Part shown: positions 63,658 through 64,000 of the stretch, piece after piece
How positions within the stretch are numbered: position 1 is the first letter of the stretch
How the letters are laid out: each line of letters begins with the position of its first letter
NCBI RefSeq assembly: GCF_000182565.1
Contig: NW_015971539.1
Coordinates: 1,173,219-1,237,218 of the forward strand
Origin: Spizellomyces punctatus DAOM BR117
Lineage: Eukaryota; Chytridiomycota; Chytridiomycetes; Spizellomycetales; Spizellomycetaceae
DNA length: 64,000 nucleotides
Direction of reading: 5' to 3'
Notes under the pieces: model-generated
What the model was told of the DNA's origin: nothing
What the model saw: the letters and a program-made list of their open reading frames with translations, nothing else
Database searches by the model: none
Position numbers and translations under genes: made by a program

Positions 63658-64000
63658 CATCATGTACTCTCTCACACCCGACCGACACCAACATGCCTCT
63701 TCCTGTCGCTTCAATACCTCTCTGCATTCGCATACGCACAGCCAAAACACTCTAGCAACGGGTCATCGCTGACCCCGTTGTTCCTCTTCACGTCGGCTCT
63801 ATCACTTGCCGATTCGTTCCTCAATGACTCGCCGCTAACATTGGCCCAATACGAACAAGCAAGCGGGTTGTCACGAATAAAAATTGCGAAAACCCGAACA
63901 ATGATCTGCGAAACACTGGAATGGAGGTTGGCCGTACCAGAGCAAGTCTTTGTCCGCTGGACAGCATTTTTAAAGACATTGATGAGAAGACCGCATGTGA
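63658..64000 (+). CDS. Partial second copy of the cyclin gene
   Basis: The sequence is identical by eye to 26146-26488 and begins exactly on a codon of the cyclin frame (His-His-Val-Leu-Ser). It covers the cyclin box from FVHHVLSH to about LMRRPHV and runs off the window. The 5' part would lie in the gap. Being identical, it is either a very recent duplication or the same locus assembled twice. Confidence 0.8.

Noticed and set aside
1-64000. CRISPR arrays, bacterial operons, insertion sequences, rRNA and tRNA genes
   Set aside because: Looked for regular spaced repeats, ribosome-binding sites, transposase signatures and tRNA box motifs and found none; the window is eukaryotic nuclear DNA.

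Overview
This window is nuclear DNA from a fungus. It is compact, with short introns (mostly about 40-100 nt, GT-AG, at least one GC-AG) and tightly packed genes on both strands. A gene for the dynein-2 (intraflagellar transport) intermediate chain DYNC2I2/WDR34 indicates a species that builds a motile cilium. Together with fungal-type families (bZIP of the Yap type, an Sfp1-like zinc-finger factor, a PhoD-like phosphatase, a Pcl-like cyclin) this points to a zoosporic fungus, most likely Chytridiomycota. The species cannot be fixed from the sequence. All protein identities are by recognition of motifs; no database search was run.

Left arm (1-16.3 kb): an aldo/keto reductase, CSTF1 (mRNA 3'-end processing), an ABHD11-type hydrolase with an 11-nt microexon, an unknown coiled-coil protein divergent from LST8 (TOR complexes), DYNC2I2, a small orphan protein, a secreted NOTUM/pectinacetylesterase-type hydrolase and an unknown multi-pass membrane protein.

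Accessory island (16.3-25.9 kb): few intact genes. It holds orphan exons, a helicase remnant in two opposite orientations, a dispersed repeat of about 100-170 bp, one orphan gene whose frame is broken by a single TGA, and a second locus that shares that gene's promoter. This is the least explained part of the window.

Right arm (25.9-61.8 kb): a cyclin, ATPAF1/ATP11, an S6K-like AGC kinase, an F-box/LRR protein, a bZIP factor, QCR6 (with an 18-nt microexon), a PIG3-like quinone oxidoreductase, a DnaJ/HSP40, an ABHD4/5-type hydrolase, a bacterial-type ferritin, a protein with a PP1-docking motif, UPF3 (NMD), a coiled-coil protein, a VASt-domain membrane protein, a PhoD-like phosphatase, a 2OG-Fe(II) dioxygenase and an Sfp1-like zinc-finger factor. 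Two copies of a small, apparently undescribed gene family lie at 34.5 and 51.5 kb.

Right end (61.8-64 kb): non-coding sequence, a run of exactly 100 N, then 343 bases identical to the cyclin gene at 26.1-26.5 kb, so the scaffold either contains a segmental duplication or was joined to a redundant contig.

Functional themes: mRNA processing and decay (CSTF1, UPF3), TOR signalling (LST8, S6K-like, Sfp1-like), mitochondrial energy metabolism (ATPAF1, QCR6, ABHD11) and membrane lipids (ABHD4/5-type, VASt). The genes are scattered and nothing suggests operon-like coordination.
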